Source of the DNA: a bacterium
GTDB lineage: Bacteria > Chloroflexota > Dormibacteria > UBA8260 > Bog-877
DNA: 6,836 bases
Reading direction: 5' to 3'
Assembly (NCBI GenBank): GCA_021817025.1
Contig: JAKAWF010000184.1
Location: forward strand, 1-6,836
This document shows positions 5,655 to 6,836 of this stretch, in pieces. The notes under the pieces are model-generated. The model had not been told where the DNA came from. It worked only from the letters and a program-made list of their open reading frames with translations, and did not search any database. Position 1 is the stretch's first letter. Each line of letters starts with the position of its first letter. A program made the translations under genes and the position numbers.

Positions 5655-6310
5655 TCGTGGGAGTTTGCGGCTCAGGCCGTCCGTCGCGCAGGTCCGCTAA
5701 AAGATGCCGATGGCGCGGTCGGGCGCGCTTCACTGACCGTCAGGCTCTCTCGATACTTGGTTGCCAGGGATCGCCGCCGCGCAGGCAAAGATTCTCAGCG
5801 AGACTATGAGCAGGGCAGAAGTCTTCGGCTCCCACTCGCTCGCGCCAGGCGGCGACACCATGAGGAGCCGTGCCCATCCGCCGAGGTTCGAGGTTGTGCC
5901 GCAACAGGCCTGGCGTCCGCTCGAAGTTCCGCTCGGCCGCCTCGGCCTTGTAGGCGGGAAGATCGGCCATCGCTCGCCGCGCACTGCGGCGAGATCGTGG
6001 TGCGGCGAGTCCGGGGCACTGGTGACGAGGGCTCCGGGATGGATGCAGGCGAGGGCGGCGGCCGGTCGGTGCCGCAAACCCTGTCCGGACCCGGTAAACT
6101 GCGGCTCGTGGAACTGGGTTCCGCGCTCCCGTCGGTGGCGACGTGGAAGCCGGTGAACTCGAGCGAGTCACCAGCTGACCGTCACCGTGAATCACAACCT
6201 CGAATCCCCACCATCAGGCAGGACGCGGCGATTCGACTGGCGGCTAGTGGTCACCTGCACCGCGACTCGCGGCACGGGCGTGGCCGGCCCCGCAGCGCAG
6301 GGATTGACCG
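5655..6310. other. Gene-poor stretch, no supported coding region
   Basis: About 650 bp lie between the Mrr remnant and the RidA-hydrolase gene. One + frame is open throughout and ends in TGA at 6312-6314, overlapping the next start as ATGA, but its translation is dominated by Arg, lacks motifs and has no ribosome site, so I treat it as chance. Minus-strand frames between 5730 and 6195 also lack recognisable features. The downstream promoter is presumably here, but no clear -35/-10 pair stands out. Confidence 0.55.
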
Positions 6311-6836
6311 ATGAGCAGGGTTGAGCGTCTCGTAGTCGAAGGTCTCGGCCGGCTGCCGCAGTTCTCGCATGCCGGCGTGGCGGGCGACGTGATCCACGTG
6401 TCCGGGACGATCGGCGCCGAGGGCCCGTCGCTCGTCGCCGGCGGCATCAGGGCCGAGACCACCCAGACGCTCGTAAACATCAAGCAGATCCTCCGTGCCG
6501 CTGGAGCCACCTGGGACGACGTGGTGAAGGTGCACGTGTACCTGGCCGACATGGCCGAGTTCGCCGCGATGAACGAGGCCTACAGCGCCTTCTTCGAGGG
6601 GACCCCGCCGGCCCGGATCGCCGTCGGCGGAGTGGACTTGGTGCTGGGCGCACGGGTGGAGATGGACTGCGTCGCGGTCCGGACCCGGGCCGCCCGAGCG
6701 GGTGCGGCCGGCGCCGCGAAGGCGCTCCCCCGCCGCACCGGGTTCGTCGAAAGCGGAGGGGAGCAGATCTACTTCGAGGTCGTCGGCGAGGGAGGGGTGC
6801 CGATGGTTCTCAGCCACGGCGCCGGCGGTAATCACG
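6311..6836 (+). CDS. RidA-domain / alpha-beta hydrolase fusion (3' end outside window)
   Basis: The frame is open from ATG 6311 to the window end (175 codons seen). Residues 1-124 form a RidA (YjgF/YER057c/UK114) domain, whose members hydrolyse reactive enamines and imines: SHAGVAGDVIHVSGTIGAEG, then VKVHVYLADMAEFAAMNEAY, and TPPARIAVGGVDLVLGARVE. Arg102 matches the conserved RidA arginine that binds the substrate carboxylate, and Glu117 in RVEMDC the conserved C-terminal Glu. An Ala/Arg-rich linker (about 125-142) leads without a stop into TGFVESGGEQIYFEVVGEGG and MVLSHGAGGNH, the opening strands and His-Gly oxyanion loop of an alpha/beta hydrolase; its catalytic Ser, Asp and His must lie beyond the window. 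AGGGA (6299-6303) is 7 bases upstream of the ATG. The fusion suggests two successive hydrolytic steps on one substrate, though the RidA part may act only in trimer formation. Confidence 0.88.
   Translation, partial: MSRVERLVVEGLGRLPQFSHAGVAGDVIHVSGTIGAEGPSLVAGGIRAETTQTLVNIKQILRAAGATWDDVVKVHVYLADMAEFAAMNEAYSAFFEGTPPARIAVGGVDLVLGARVEMDCVAVRTRAARAGAAGAAKALPRRTGFVESGGEQIYFEVVGEGGVPMVLSHGAGGNH

Noticed and set aside
5655..6314. Uninterrupted + frame that ends in an ATGA overlap with the RidA-fusion start
   Set aside because: The Arg-dominated translation has no domain or ribosome site; open frames of this size arise by chance at this GC content.
6251..6835. Long minus-strand frame opposite the RidA-hydrolase gene
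   Set aside because: The + frame has clear RidA and hydrolase motifs and a ribosome site; the minus frame is its shadow.

Overview
The window is high-GC DNA with actinobacterial style. Strong GGAGG-type ribosome sites precede most genes, intergenic stretches are GC-rich, and the families found (TetR, VOC, cupin, luciferase-domain protein, acyl-CoA dehydrogenase, IS630) are all common in Actinomycetota. No marker gene is present, so the organism cannot be named more precisely. The window mixes intact genes with long stretches that look decayed.

Layout. 1-314 is the C-terminal end of an acyl-CoA dehydrogenase (+). 315-1281 has no gene I can support and holds one very strong GC hairpin (1003-1033). 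1282-1899 is a TetR-family repressor (-). It is divergent from a compact three-gene unit on the + strand: a VOC/glyoxalase-fold protein (2009-2458), a luciferase-domain protein (2460-2945) and a cupin (2986-3429). The 109-bp gap between tetR and the VOC gene holds a near-consensus promoter (TTGACA, 17 bp, TATGAT) followed by a perfect 7+7 bp palindrome, a good candidate TetR operator. 3592-4101 is a secreted protein with a clear signal peptide. 4343-5500 is a dead IS630-family insertion sequence with recognisable 21-bp terminal inverted repeats and a transposase broken by stops and frameshifts. Directly to its right, 5502-5654 is the decayed C-terminal tail of an Mrr-type restriction endonuclease. 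5655-6310 has no supported gene. 6311 to the window end is an open RidA (YjgF) domain fused in frame to the start of an alpha/beta hydrolase.

How the genes may work together. The tetR/VOC/luciferase-domain/cupin block reads as a ligand-inducible cassette. TetR would sit just downstream of the promoter and block the operon until a small molecule releases it, and the operon encodes three small proteins, two of them from metal-binding enzyme folds. The substrate is unknown; detoxification or tailoring of a small organic or aromatic compound is the simplest inference. The IS630 copy, the Mrr remnant and the gene-poor flanks suggest a former mobile or defence region that has decayed between two healthy metabolic segments.
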